A DNA stretch of 64,000 nt from Pseudorasbora parva (taxonomy: Eukaryota; Chordata; Actinopteri; Cypriniformes; Gobionidae): the NCBI RefSeq assembly GCF_024679245.1, contig NC_090195.1, positions 11,017,874-11,081,873 of the forward strand. The letters are read 5' to 3'. The translations under genes and the position numbers were made by a program. The notes under the pieces were generated by a model. It worked only from the letters and a program-made list of their open reading frames with translations, made no database searches and was not told where the DNA came from. This document shows, in pieces, positions 34,689 through 46,011 of the stretch (position 1 is the stretch's first letter; the number at the start of each line of letters is the position of its first letter).

Positions 34689-37661
34689 TCACACATAAAT
34701 GCGTATAAATAGTACGAGTGTGCAATGTCGTGGAATGTATACGCCAAAACTCATTTTGGCGTGCATATGATACGCTGTTTTTGGCGTGCATATGACACGC
34801 TCTTGGGTAGGTTTAGGGTGGTGGGGCGTATATATGACACGCTCTTGGGTAGGTTTAGGGTGGTGGGGCGTATATATGACACGCTCTTGGGTAGGTTTAG
34901 GGTAGTGGGGCGTATATATGACACGCTCTTGGGTAAGTTTAGGGTGGTGGGGCGTATATATCACACGCTCTTGGGTAGGTTTAGGGTGGTGGGGCGTATA
35001 TATGACACGCTCTTGGGTAGGTTTAGGGTGGTGGGGCGTATATATGACACGCTCTTGGGTAGGTTTAGGGTGGTGGGGCGTATATATGACGCTCTTGGGT
35101 AGGTTTAGGGTAGTGGGGCGTATATATGACACGCTCTTGGGTACGTTTAGGGTGGTGGGGCGTATATATGACACGCTCTTGGGTAGGTTTAGGGTAGTGG
35201 GGCGTATATATGACACGCTCTTGGGTAGGTTTAGGGTGGTGGGGCGTATATATGACACGCTCTTGGGTAGGTTTAGGGTGCTGGGGCGTATATATGACAC
35301 GCTCTTGGGTAGGTTTAAGGTGGTGGGGCGTATATATGACACGCTCTTGGGTAGGTTTAGGGTGGTGGGGCGTATATATGACACGCTCTTGGGTAGGTTT
35401 AGGGTGCTGGGGCGTTTATATGACACGCTCTTGGGTAGGTTTAGGGTAGTGGGGCGTATATATGACACACTCTTGGGTAGGTTTAGGGTGGTGGGGCGTA
35501 TATATGACACGCTCTTGGGTAGGTTTAGGGTGGTGGGGCGTATATATGACACGCTCTTGGGTAGGTTTAGGGTAGTGGGGCGTATATATGACACGCTCTT
35601 GGGTAGGTTTAGGGTAGTGGGGCGTATATATGACACGCTCTTGGGTAGGTTTAGGGTAGTGGGACGTATATATGACACGCTCTTGGGTAGGTTTAGGGTG
35701 GTGGGGCATATATATGACACGCTCTTGGGTAGGTTTAGGGTATATATGAGTGGGTGGTGAGGCGTATATATGACACACTCTTGGGTAGGTTTAGGGTAGT
35801 GGGGCGTATATATGACACGCTCTTGGGTAGGTTTAGGGTAGTGGGACGTATATATGACACGCTCTTGGGTAGGTTTAGGGTAGTGGGGCGTATATATGAC
35901 ACGCTCTTGGGTAGGTTTAGGGTGGTGAGGCGTATATATGACACGCTCTTGGGTAGGTTTAGGGTAGTGGGGCGTATATATGACACGCTCTTGGGTAGGT
36001 TTAGGGTAGTGGGGCGTATATATGACACACTCTTGGGTAGGTTTAGGGTGGTGGGGCGTATATATGACACGCTCTTGGGTAGGTTTAGGGTGGTGGGGCG
36101 TATATATGACATGCTCTTGGGTAGGTTTAGGGTGCTGGGGCGTATATATGACACGCTCTTGGGTAGGTTTAGGGTGGTGAGGCGTATATATGACACGCTC
36201 TTGGGTAGGTTTAGGGTAGTGGGGCGTATATATGACACGCTCTTGGGTAAGTTTAGGGTAGTGGGGCGTATATATGACACGCGCTTGGGTAGGTTTAGGG
36301 TAGTGGGGCGTATATATCACACGTTCTTGGGTAGGTTTAGGGTAGTGGGGCGTATATATCACACGCTCTTGGGTAGGTTTAGGGTAGTGGGGCGTATATA
36401 TGACACGCTCTTGGGTAGGTTTAGGGTAGTGGGGCGTATATATGACACGCTCTTGGGTAGGTTTAGGGTGGTGGGGCGTATATATGACACACTCTTGGGT
36501 AGGTTTAGGGTGGTGGGGCGTATATATGACACGCTCTTGGGTAGGTTTAGGGTGGTGGGGCGTATATATGACACGCTCTTGGGTAGGTTTAGGGTAGTGG
36601 GGCGTATATATGACACGCTCTTGGGTAGGTTTAGGGTAGTGGAGCGTATATATGACACGCTCTTGGGTAAGTTTAGGGTGGTGGGGCGTATATATGACAC
36701 GCTCTTGGGTAGGTTTAGGGTGGTGGGGCGTATATATGACACGCTCTTGGGTAGGTTTAGGGTAGTGGGGCGTATATATGACACGCTCTTGGGTAGGTTT
36801 AGGGTAGTGGAGCGTATATATGACACGCTCTTGGGTAAGTTTAGGGTGGTGGGGCGTATATATGACACGCTCTTGGGTAGGTTTAGGGTGGTGGGGCGTA
36901 TATATGACACGCTCTTGGGTAGGTTTAGGGTAGTGGGGCGTATATATGACACGCTCTTGGGTAGGTTTAGGGTAGTGGTGCGTACATATGACACGCTCTT
37001 GGGTAGGTTTAGGGTGGTGGGGCGTATTTATGACACGCTCTTGGGTAGGTTTAGGGTGGTGGGGTGTATATATGACATGCTCTTGGGTAGGTTTAGGGTG
37101 CTGGGGCGTATATATGACACGCTCTTGGGTAGGTTTAGGGTGGTGAGGCGTATATATGACACGCTCTTGGGTAGGTTTAGGGTAGTGGGGCGTATATATG
37201 ACACGCTCTTGGGTAAGTTTAGGGTAGTGGGGCGTATATATGACACGCGCTTGGGTAGGTTTAGGGTAGTGGGGCGTATATATCACACGTTCTTGGGTAG
37301 GTTTAGGGTAGTGGGGCGTATATATCACACGCTCTTGGGTAGGTTTAGGGTAGTGGGGCGTATATATGACACGCTCTTGGGTAGGTTTAGGGTAGTGGGG
37401 CGTATATATGACACGCTCTTGGGTAGGTTTAGGGTGGTGGGGCGTATATATGACACACTCTTGGGTAGGTTTAGGGTGGTGGGGCGTATATATGACACGC
37501 TCTTGGGTAGGTTTAGGGTGGTGGGTTCGTATGTATAATACGCCATAAAATGCGTCTCATATGCACGTGAAAAACAGTGTGCCATAGACACACCAAAATG
37601 AGTTTTGGCGTATACATTCCACGAGATTGCACACTCATACTATTTATATGCATTTTTGTGA
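34689..37661. mobile_element. Inverted-repeat element enclosing a minisatellite
   Basis: The arms at about 34689-34800 and 37530-37661 are inverted copies of each other: 'gtggaatgtatacgccaaaa' on the left is matched by 'ttttggcgtatacattccac' on the right. The match extends out through 'tataaatagta.gagtgtgcaat'. The whole space between the arms is the 42-bp tandem array. No target duplication is clear. No transposase is encoded. Confidence 0.8.
34790..37525. repeat. 42-bp minisatellite, about 65 copies
   Basis: Each unit contains 'gacacgctcttgggtaggtt' then 'tagggtggtggggcgtatat'. Units differ mainly at a few positions (ggtggt/ggtagt, taggtt/taagtt, gacacg/gacatg). Because 42 is a multiple of 3 and the unit lacks stops in several frames, the array is open for hundreds of codons on both strands. 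That is a composition effect, not a gene. A 23-unit-offset internal duplication (966 bp) is visible between about 36050-36560 and 37016-37526. Confidence 0.97.
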
Positions 37662-37900
37662 GAATACCCTGGCAGAAGAGTGGTGCCTGTGTTTAGGCTG
37701 TGGGCACTTATACAGATGGGCACTTATCCTTATCATTGGATGGAATTCCTGCTCTCAATTCAATATTTTTAGTTTGTCCAATGAGTTAATTATGCATTTT
37801 ATTTTTAAAAATATGCTTGTTGTTATTTATTTATTTTAAAGGCAAATTAAATTGATAACAGTGTTCACCTTACATAATAAACTTTTATAAATTTAACATA
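37662..37900. other. Short spacer before A3, nothing recognised
   Basis: AT-rich sequence between the minisatellite element and the A-family upstream block. Confidence 0.4.
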
Positions 37901-37904
37901 AGAA

Positions 37905-38154
37905 AAGAAACGTGAAGAAACAACTCCGAAAACTGTAAATGATAATCGTAAAAAAAAAAGCATCCGTCATTTTTGTGCAAGTCATGTAGCTGAGTCATTA
38001 ACCATGGCGCAACTTATTCAATTTCCTTTATTCATAAGAATCATGAAGAAAGACAACACTTCCCTCTTTCTAAGGACATAAAAAGCAACGGCGGCCCAAG
38101 AGCAGTAAACCGTTTGGAGAATATCACAGCAAAGAGGATCCCTCAGAAGAAATC
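37905..38154 (+). promoter_or_regulatory. A3 promoter with CATAAAAAG box
   Basis: The last ~240 bases before the ATG match A1 and A2, including CATAAAAAG at 38077-38085. Farther upstream homology is cut off by the minisatellite element. Confidence 0.6.
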
Positions 38155-39366
38155 ATGCACCTGTACTCACAATCTCATCAAATGATCGTTTTGAGTTGTT
38201 TGGTTTTATTCCTCTGTGCGTTTACATCAGGAGGTGAGTATCCGTCTCTTATTGCTCTACATTTTACATGCAAATTGACATTTCCACTCAATATTTTTCT
38301 TATCATATTGGAAACATTTTTGTTTTTAAGCATAAATCTCACTAAATTATTTGAGATTAATGTTTAAAAAAGAAAAAGAAATTTGCCAATGGGTTAAGAA
38401 AAATGTACTTGAGGTATATTCTCTAACAACAAGTGTTAATGTCTTGTGCAGATTTGCCTCTCAAATAAAATGATCTTATTTTAAGGATTCCTGGATGTTT
38501 TTAAATGAAAAAAATATGGGCTTTTTTCTTTGAACCGTTTTATTTAAACAATTAAACAACATAAAGAATCAGCCTATTATATAGGTATGTTTTGTTCTGT
38601 TTTGCAGTGATCTCTAATGGCCATAAACCTGGAATGTGCTGCAGAGAGTATGAGCCCAAGATACCACATCCAAAGATCCAAATCAAACATTGTTACAACC
38701 TACCAGCAACGGCTGATTGTCTTAAAGCTGTAGTGTAAGTCAGTCCAATAACATTTAAAGAAACCACTTGCTTCTGAACTCTCTTTGTCAAAGAACATTG
38801 TATTGTGTCAATATATGCAGCAATAAAAGCATTTCTCCCTCTCATTTTTACAGGTTTATTGATAAAGATACAAATATATACTGCATCAATCCTAACGCTG
38901 CAAACCATAAAAGGATAAAGATTCTAAAAGAGGTTAGTGGGGGGGGGGGGGGCATTTGGGGGGGGGCAAATGACAACATTTGGCCGAAATACAACTTTTT
39001 GAAAATATGTATTCCCCTTTAAAAAAAGAAAATCAGCTTTAAAGTTGTCTTTATTATGACCTTAGCAATGCATATTACTACTAATCGGTGGGAAATGAAC
39101 AGAATATCTTTATGGAAGTGTAATATTCGAATGATTTTTAGCATAAAAGAAGAATCGATCATTTTGACCAATACAGTGTATTGTTGGCCACAGTGCGACT
39201 TTTGACTGGTTTTGTGGTCCAGGGTCACAAATGACAACCTCTTCTCGCAAGGTTCTCAAAATCTACTGTTTATGTATCATGTAAATGTGCCACTGTCCTA
39301 ACCTGTTTTTCTTCTGTTTTAATTTAATAGATGGGTGTAACATGTACAAATCTGACTAAATCTTGA
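38155..39366 (+). CDS. CC chemokine A3 (six-cysteine, 4 exons)
   Basis: Coding exons are 38155-38233, 38608-38734, 38854-38932 and 39331-39366, giving 106 residues. It shares the signal peptide and six-cysteine plan of A1/A2, with the longer MGVTCTNLTKS C-terminus of A2. Exon 3 is 79 bases instead of 82, so one residue is missing in the helix after C79 ('NAANHKRIKILKE'). Its donor is GTTAGT, followed at once by a run of 14 G and then 9 G (38939-38966). Introns are shorter than in A1 and A2. Exons 2 and 3 resemble A2 more than A1 (GHKPGMCC, KHCYNL). Confidence 0.9.
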
Positions 39367-39545
39367 ACGACACATGGGAACTGAATCTTGCTCTTCACCA
39401 GACACACCAGCAAGACTTTTCCATTCGTGTCAGTCAGTCCAGCTTCACTTCATCACACATCCTCTTCTACACCGGAAAAACACACTGAACATATTTCACA
39501 AAGGAAACAATCTGTAGTTTGCTGTCTCTCTTAACTGCTGTGCAT
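39367..39545 (+). other. A3 3' UTR, truncated
   Basis: It matches A1 and A2 up to 'taactgctgtgca', then breaks off. The rest of the original 3' flank reappears 3 kb later at about 42565, so the normal AU-rich part and poly(A) signals have been displaced by inserted DNA. Confidence 0.6.
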
Positions 39546-40154
39546 ACTGTCACAGTGTGTTTGGGTTATATCAAGTTCATGTTTTAATTTTTGTTAATTT
39601 TGCCATGTTCACTGTCAATGTTTCTCAGTTTATCATGTTCACAGTCATGTTCCTGGTTTGTCATGTGATTCCCATGCCCTCATGTGTTCTTCACATCATT
39701 GGTTCATTGTTTAATCTCACAGGTGTCCCTTGTCCAGTCATTAGTCTGTTGCTGCGTCCCAATTCACCTACTTATACTACGTCCTAAAAGTATGTACTCT
39801 TTTTGTGAAGAAAAAATACATGCTTTTGAGTGTGTAGCAGAAGAGTATGCAAGCTTTGGGACATACGGCTTTGTCATCTTTAACAGACTCTGTCGCTTAG
39901 TTACGTACATCCCATCGCCGTTTAAACTGCCCTGTCAATCATCATCACAGTTCAAATCCTCCACATTCAGTGTCATTTTCTAGCGTATCAGAGAGAAATG
40001 TAGTAGCATGTTAATTTGCCTTGTGTGGGTCTTTAATGCAGAGACTCTCCTCGTGTGTTTGCAGTTATAATAAAGCATTTAAAAGTTAATGGCCAAATGT
40101 ATGTTTCATTACAAAAGTTCACAATGCTGCTGTTATTAACTGACCAAACTCAGG

Positions 40155-40345
40155 AAATATCATATTAATAAACTAGCCTATATTATGTACAAAAAAATCT
40201 GCTGAGCCCAGAATATGAACACGTTTAATTACACGTTAAGCGTTTTCCTCCCATAGAAAACCATTATAAGAAAACGTGTTTAAAAAAATGTGTTGCGTTT
40301 ATATTCTGGGCTCATCTGATTTTTTAGTATACTTTATTAATATGA
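40155..40345. mobile_element. ~190-bp foldback element
   Basis: 'tgctgagcccagaatatgaa' (40199 on) is mirrored by 'tatattctgggctcatctga' (40300 on). The outer parts 'atatcatattaataaa' and 'tttattaatatgatat' are also mirrored. It can fold into one long hairpin. Confidence 0.65.
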
Positions 40346-41620
40346 TATATAAAGTTCGAAAAGTGAAATCGTGTTTTACCACCCCTTTAACACACCCTAA
40401 AAAATGGCGTTTGGGTGGTAAAATGTGTGTTATTTTGGAAAGGTTGCCTGTTAAAATTCGCAATCCTGGGTCTATATATCACATAATTGAGGTCGCTTCA
40501 ACCCTTTGACATAGAAAACAACCCTCTGGAAAACTGCAGACTTGGCAACACAGTGCAGTTGAGTTCTGTTGACATTTGACAACTAACATTATGCATTGCC
40601 CTGTTGCTCTGATTGGTTGTAGCTCTATCCAGTTGATGTCTTTCCTGCTTCGGTTGAAACACGCCCCATAATCACAGCCCAATGGCTGTCTGTAAAAGCT
40701 TTTCTTTTACTAACAAGGAAGATTTCAGCTCTGAAACTTACATTTCAAATACTTACAAAACGAAATACAACTATGTTGACATTAAAAACAAAGCTGAACT
40801 ATTTTTATGGCTGCATAAGTATATAATTGGGAGAAAGATAGAAAAAACACAGGCTCCAGAAGGACTTGGCACACTGGAGTATGTATGCGTCATGTTATCA
40901 AAACATGTATTTTGAACAATAATTTTGAATATTGTGGTTTTCGCCAATACAGGTATATTGCAACACCCCTAATTCGACCCCTAATAACCCCAAGTATGAA
41001 TGTAAACTTTAATAAAAAACTAGGGGTGTCAACGACTAAGGATTTACACATTCGAATCAGAATTTTCGAATCTCTCTTTGGTCGACCGATAGTCGAATCA
41101 TTTGTGCGTGTGTAAACCATAGACCGGAAAAAAATAAACGGTATAAATGGGTTGGGAAGGGCAGGGCACTACAGTCAGCAGGAGGCTATTTTTACACAAG
41201 GCACACAGCCACCACTTTTAATAAAATGATAAAAACTAGGCTACACTACACATTCTCTCATAACATTTAAAAGCCGCGATCGAAACACAGAACATCACAC
41301 AAATATATAAAAGAACATTTTGATAAATAAACCAAAAAAAAATGCCTGCCTAGAGAGGAAAAGAACACTTTGAGTGCGTTTGCTGAAGCTCAGCGCCGTG
41401 TCTCAGGATCTCACACCAGGCAGACGTGAACATTATATACCTGCGAGCTCAGTTTTTAATCGACTACTGACAGAAGAGCTGCACGATGAGTGTATCTTAG
41501 CACAGGGTGAAATCAGTATGTACATTCACAATTTGAGGTAAATATACATTTAATCGCCGCGGAAAGGCGTCGAATGCCTCCGGCGGTGTATATAGCTGTG
41601 TGTCATTTCGTTAAATTTCG

Positions 41621-42352
41621 AAGGCTGCGTCCTCCGGAGGACCCATCCTGTGTAGGATGCAGTATACGGAGTGTCCTCAATCAGAATTAAACGAGACGTC
41701 CTTCGTAGGACACACAGGCAGGAAATATCACGTTGCTATGCCAACAAGTTCAGCCTCGCGCTCTCACGCCAGTTATATGAATGAAATGTATTTATAACTT
41801 GAAAATGACTATGAAATGTTTCTTTCCTTGACAGCAATGTACTGTTCTAAACGTTTAAAATGCACTAAACAGTTGTAATCCTGTTTACCACAACTATCTG
41901 TTTGAGGTAGAGCTTAAAAAAAAAAAAAAGCTTGAACTACTTAATTTAAACACCACACCTACGCTCGCATGAATATCTGGCGGTGGTGCCGTTTTTTCAT
42001 ATAATATAAAAAAAATATGACGGTTGTTAACGGAGACGCAAATAATTGTGGGTTATCTCCAGCCGTGAGGGATACTCCTCGTGCACACTCCGAATTCCTG
42101 TGAAAGAAGGACGCATTCGAAGGTCGCATTTGGAGAGTCCTATGCTGCGTTCCACTCCACTTTAAGACACGCACTTGCAAACTTTCCTAAGCACTTCCCC
42201 TTGGGGGAATCCCTGTCGCCATTTTTAAGTGCGTTCCACTTGGTGAAGTGGACAAGGGAAGTTTATATGGACAGCTACTCACTTTTTTGAAATGAGACGG
42301 CCTTATGACGTATGCACCCTTCGAATGCGACCTCCGGAGGACGCAGCCTTCT
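41621..42352. mobile_element. TIR element with 'aaggctgcgtcctccggagg' ends
   Basis: The left end AAGGCTGCGTCCTCCGGAGG is exactly mirrored near the right end (CCTCCGGAGGACGCAGCCTT, 42333-42352). The interior contains 'ctgcgttccactccacttta' text typical of further nested MITEs. It is non-coding. Confidence 0.65.
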
Positions 42353-42564
42353 AAAATGAGACACAGCTTGTGTGTTCGAATTTTAAAGGCGCGGCCCATC
42401 CGGTGCGAAGCTCATCAGTGCCCTTAAATGGCCGATCGCTCAGTGCCGCAACACGTCTTTATAACACTAATATTGACCACCCATATTGCCAAAATGGTAT
42501 GATCCTCGTTTCATAACACCCACGAAGATTCGACCATGAGATCAGTGGTCGAATCCGGTCCTGC

Positions 42565-43040
42565 ATATCTGGATTTCTACTGATGTTGTCTTTATCTTTG
42601 ATTTAAGGCCTGAGGCACAATGAGGAGAGTTTAGAGACATTCTCACAAAAATATTTGAAACCATCAGATCCTCGGGAGGGTCTTTGTGAGTAATCTGGGT
42701 ATAGTGTGTGTTTCTGAAGTAGAGATTTAAGCCAGAGGTCACAGCAGATGAGCGAGCACACACACACACACACTCTCTGAAACAGCAGTGTCATACGTTT
42801 CCGTTTCTCAACACTCTAATGATGGGAACTGTGCATCATCTTCCTTCAGAGTAAGGACAGTCAAATGTGCCTAAATTATCATTTATTTAGTCAGCACTCA
42901 GCATCTGAGAATAAACACATTCTCAGATTATGCAGCACATTTATTCATTACCTCAGAACATGATCGAGCAAAATGACGTTCTTTTGTGGAACACAGGATT
43001 TTGAAGAGTGATTCAGAATGTATTTTTGTCAATGAAGAGA
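42565..43040. repeat. Detached distal 3' flank of the A family
   Basis: It resumes the homology to 7800-8220 and 31910-32370 ('ctttatctttgatttaaggc', 'gaaaccatcagatcct'). Confidence 0.7.
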
Positions 43041-43129
43041 AGAAAAAGTTGTTGCCTTAATTTCTAAGTACAATCCACTTGAATGTTTAAGTCATTGCAA
43101 CTTATATTACATTAACCTGACATGAAAAA

Positions 43130-43537
43130 TATAGTTCAATAATAATAATAATTAATAATTTGTTACATTTAAATAGCACTTTAGCACTCAAAGCGCTTTA
43201 CATATAGAAGGGGGGGAATCTCCTCAACCACCACCAATCTGCAGCATCCACCTGGATGATGCGACGGCAGCCATATTGCACTCCCTGGGAGTCAGGACCT
43301 CGATTTAACATCTCAACTGAAGGACGGTGCTCTTCGACAGTAGTGTCCCCATCACTATACTGGGGCATTAGGACCTACACAGACCACAGGGTGAGCGCCC
43401 CCTGCTGGCCTCACTAACACCTCTACCGGCAGCATCCTAGTTTTCCCAGTTGGTCTCCCATTCAGGGACTGACCAGGCTCAGCTCTGCTTAGCTTCAGTG
43501 GGAAACCGTCTTGGGCTACAGCGTAATATAGCTGCTG
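43130..43537 (-). mobile_element. SINE3-like element with 5S rRNA-derived head
   Basis: On the minus strand 'gaagctaagcagagctgagc' and 'ctggtcagtccctgaatggg' match the 5S rRNA internal promoter region (GGAAGCTAAGCAGG...CCTGG...TGGATGGGAGACC). A body with 'agggggcgctcaccc' follows, then 'taaagcgctttgagtgctaa' and an (ATT)n tail. 5S-derived SINE3 elements with LINE-related tails are established in zebrafish. Polymerase III boxes appear only partly preserved. Confidence 0.8.
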
Positions 43538-43559
43538 TACTGGCTAGTCTTGTATGACT

Positions 43560-44510
43560 TGTTTTGGTATGTTTTCATAACTTACTATCATACAATTTTT
43601 ACAGATTATATGTACAGTTTCACATTAAAGGCCATTTCCTAACCTGTTTTTTCTTCTGCTCTTATTCAATAAATTGTGTAATTTGTGAAAACTGGACTAA
43701 ATCCTAGACGACACACTCCTAAACTGGGAAAATACATCTGTGAATTTCATCAAGAACTTCAGAATGTATCTTTTTTTTGTCAATAGAATGCAAATCAACA
43801 GGGTCCAAAACCACAATGGCCATTGTATAATAAACAAATACAATGAGACATTTTTTGGGAGAACATATGTGATTAAAAAACGACTGAATTTTCATGAACT
43901 CAAACCACTTTTTGTTCTGTATATCAGTTAATTATATATATATTGCAATTATTTAAGTCTGCAAATAAAAAATGACAGTGTCTTGCATTTCAGAAGAATT
44001 TGACAGTAATGCAGAATCTGATTGTGAAATGGAAAAACTTGACCCATCCCATTGACTGGCAAAACCACCCAACAAACCTCTTAAGTGAGTCAACAGTAGC
44101 ATCCCAACTCTTCCCTCCTTCCTACTAAGAAAAATTTGATATGCAAAACCCTGTTAAATAATGTGATATGGGATAAGTGATACAATATTGCTAATAGTGT
44201 TTAAAATCTATTTAAAATCTTCTTCTTTTTTATGCATGTGTGTCATTTATGTGTTTTACATTCTTTATGGGAAAAGAAAGCGTCGCTACAACTTCTGAAA
44301 TTGACCAGCAGTGTTATAGCAAAAATGTATGTCACAAATCCGAAAATATAATTTAACATCAACTCTTTGTTTGACTTGGTAATATAGTTATATCAATACA
44401 CTGATACATAATAAAATTACAAAGATTGTTTAGCCAAGAGCAATGAGGGATTGTCTCTTTTTCTTTTGTTGTTTGACAAACAGTGGCAGGTTCACTGTAT
44501 TAGCAGGCTG
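43560..44510. other. Intergenic DNA, nothing recognised
   Basis: AT-rich. The phrase near 43632-43700 resembles the final A-family intron and exon ('cctaacctgttttttcttctg'), but no exon 4 frame is preserved, so it is at most a relic. Confidence 0.4.
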
Positions 44511-44516
44511 TCACTT

Positions 44517-45300
44517 TAAAGGGGTCATATGCACTTGTACAAGCTGATAGTATGGGAAGGTGTGTTGGCAGTGCCTGTACACCATCCTATAATGATAAAA
44601 ATCCATCCAGTGTTTTTTTTTTTAAATCTCCTTATATGTTTTCACACTGTTTTCCGTCACACTGTCAGACGCCCCTCCCTCGATTGTTGATTGACAGCAG
44701 TTTCACCTCAGACCCGCCCTGAGCGAGCTCTGTCATAGTCTGCCATTGTTGATACGCTGGAGAAGAATAGTGTCTAAGCGATTGTAGTGTTCTGTTCTTG
44801 GGTGTAATAATGAACACCTCAGTCATTCTGATGTTCCTAAATCCGAACCGCTGAAGACGCAGTGGCTGAGTTTTGTTTTCGTCAATGCTTTTATGTTTTT
44901 GCGAACCGCAAGGCATTTCTCACCAGACTGCTTTATAACCGAGGGTTAGTATGAAGCATGTTTTGCTAAGAAGCTGCTCCTGAATAAAGGATTCAGATCT
45001 GTCGTGTTCCTGCTGCTCCTCGAGAAGAAGTGAATGTAGTTTGAAATGCTTACATGCTTCACGATGAATGAGGCTAAAGTGGGTAAGTTACATTACGGCA
45101 TGCTTTCTATGTATGACGTTCTCAATATAATACATAATCCCACTTTTATAATGAACAACGCGTTATGGTTATTGTGTTATTACAAACTGTGCACGCTGGT
45201 TTTAAAGATAACATGGACGTGGTTACACTACACTAAGCTTAATTACGTAGATGGTTTATAACGGTGTCTGTTACTGTGAAAAAAAATTGTGTTGTAACAG
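44517..45300 (+). pseudogene. Broken THAP-like domain inside mobile DNA
   Basis: Starting near 44785, a frame reads 'CSVL', shifts, then continues 'CNNEHLSHSDVPKSEPLKTQ' and 'WLSFVF'. This fits the start of THAP zinc-finger domains (C...CN......P......W....). A later segment near 44910 has an 'HFSPDCF'-like part in another frame, which would be the distal Cys-His part. The start 'tttaaaggggtcatat' at 44515 looks like a transposon end. It is probably a non-autonomous P/THAP-type relic, frameshifted at least twice. Confidence 0.4.
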
Positions 45301-45311
45301 TTATTACAATG

Positions 45312-45843
45312 TAGCCTAGAAATCTAGAATCACCCTAGTGGCAGCAAATCTAATCTGCCACGAGTGTCTAACAACTCTCAATACACTTCTGAGCTGTAAA
45401 ACCCAAACTCTACACTCTAAAAAATGCTGGGTTAAAAAAAAACCAAGTTGGGTTGAAAATGCACTAACCCAACAATTGAGTTGTTTTAACCCAGTGGTTG
45501 AGTTGTTTTAACCCAGTGGTTGGGTTAAATGTTGCTTAAGAAAACCCAATTGCTGGGTAAGAACAACTCAACCATTGGGTTAAAATAACCCAATTGTTGG
45601 GTTGGTGCATTTTCAACCCAACTTGGGTTGTTTTTAACCCAGCATTTTTTAGTGTAGTCATGCCAATCACATCGTATGTAGAGTCGGTGGGCGGGGCTTA
45701 ACATAATGACGGAGTTGCGCTTGCGTGCAGTCTTTCGAAACAGCTTTGACTGCGACTCTGGAAGACTTTGAGTTAAGCTTTTCTCTGAGAAAATAACAAA
45801 GAACAGCACTGAAGATGTGGGTGAAGAAAAGGGAAGATGTGTA
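45312..45843. mobile_element. hAT-like MITE copy 3, right end lost
   Basis: It begins TAGCCTAGAAATCTAGA as in copy 2. It continues to 'gggaagatgtgt', where homology stops and the B2 upstream block begins. A palindromic element is nested at 45411-45656. Confidence 0.65.
45411..45656. mobile_element. 246-bp near-perfect palindromic MITE
   Basis: 'aaaaaatgctgggttaaaa' near the left end and 'aacccagcattttttagtgt' at the right are inverted copies. The inversion continues inward through 'cccaagttgggttgaaaatg' and 'acccaacaattg'. Sister copies of the host MITE lack it at this spot. Confidence 0.85.
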
Positions 45844-45846
45844 CAA

Positions 45847-46011
45847 GGAAAGCCAGATATGGTGAAGCAACCATCAATGATGAAATCTGATGAAAGGATG
45901 TAGCCCATGCAGTTTAAGTTCCGCTTTATTGACTATTTAAGGAGAACTAGTCAGAGTCTTGCATATATTCTCTCAGACACAAGAAGTGAGAGTTGAAGAT
46001 CGACTGTGACG
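45847..46011 (+). promoter_or_regulatory. B2 promoter with TATTTAAG box
   Basis: TATTTAAG lies at 45934-45941. The upstream conserved block is shortened by about 20-30 bases relative to B1 and B4. A truncated MITE ends directly against it. Confidence 0.55.

Larger units (their letters stand above)
39546..42564. mobile_element. ~3-kb nest of insertions splitting the A3 3' flank
   Basis: This block is absent from the equivalent places after A1 and A2. It holds several pieces: a 'ctgcgtcccaattcacctac' MITE (about 39748), an inverted-repeat element at about 40155-40345, and a start like that of hAT elements ('taggggtgtcaacgactaag', 41020). The last contains a further nested TIR element at 41621-42352. 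No transposase frame is seen. Confidence 0.5.

Noticed and set aside
34790..37525. CRISPR-like array
   Set aside because: Units are directly contiguous tandem repeats with no unique spacers, in a eukaryotic context.
34689..37538. Apparent proteins of up to 879 codons on both strands
   Set aside because: They are the 42-bp repeat (14 codons, no stops in several frames) read through. No start context, splice signals or non-repeat domain supports a gene.
43632..43700. Fourth A-family gene
   Set aside because: A short phrase resembles the A intron 3/exon 4 border, but the last-exon frame is not kept and exons 1-3 are absent nearby.
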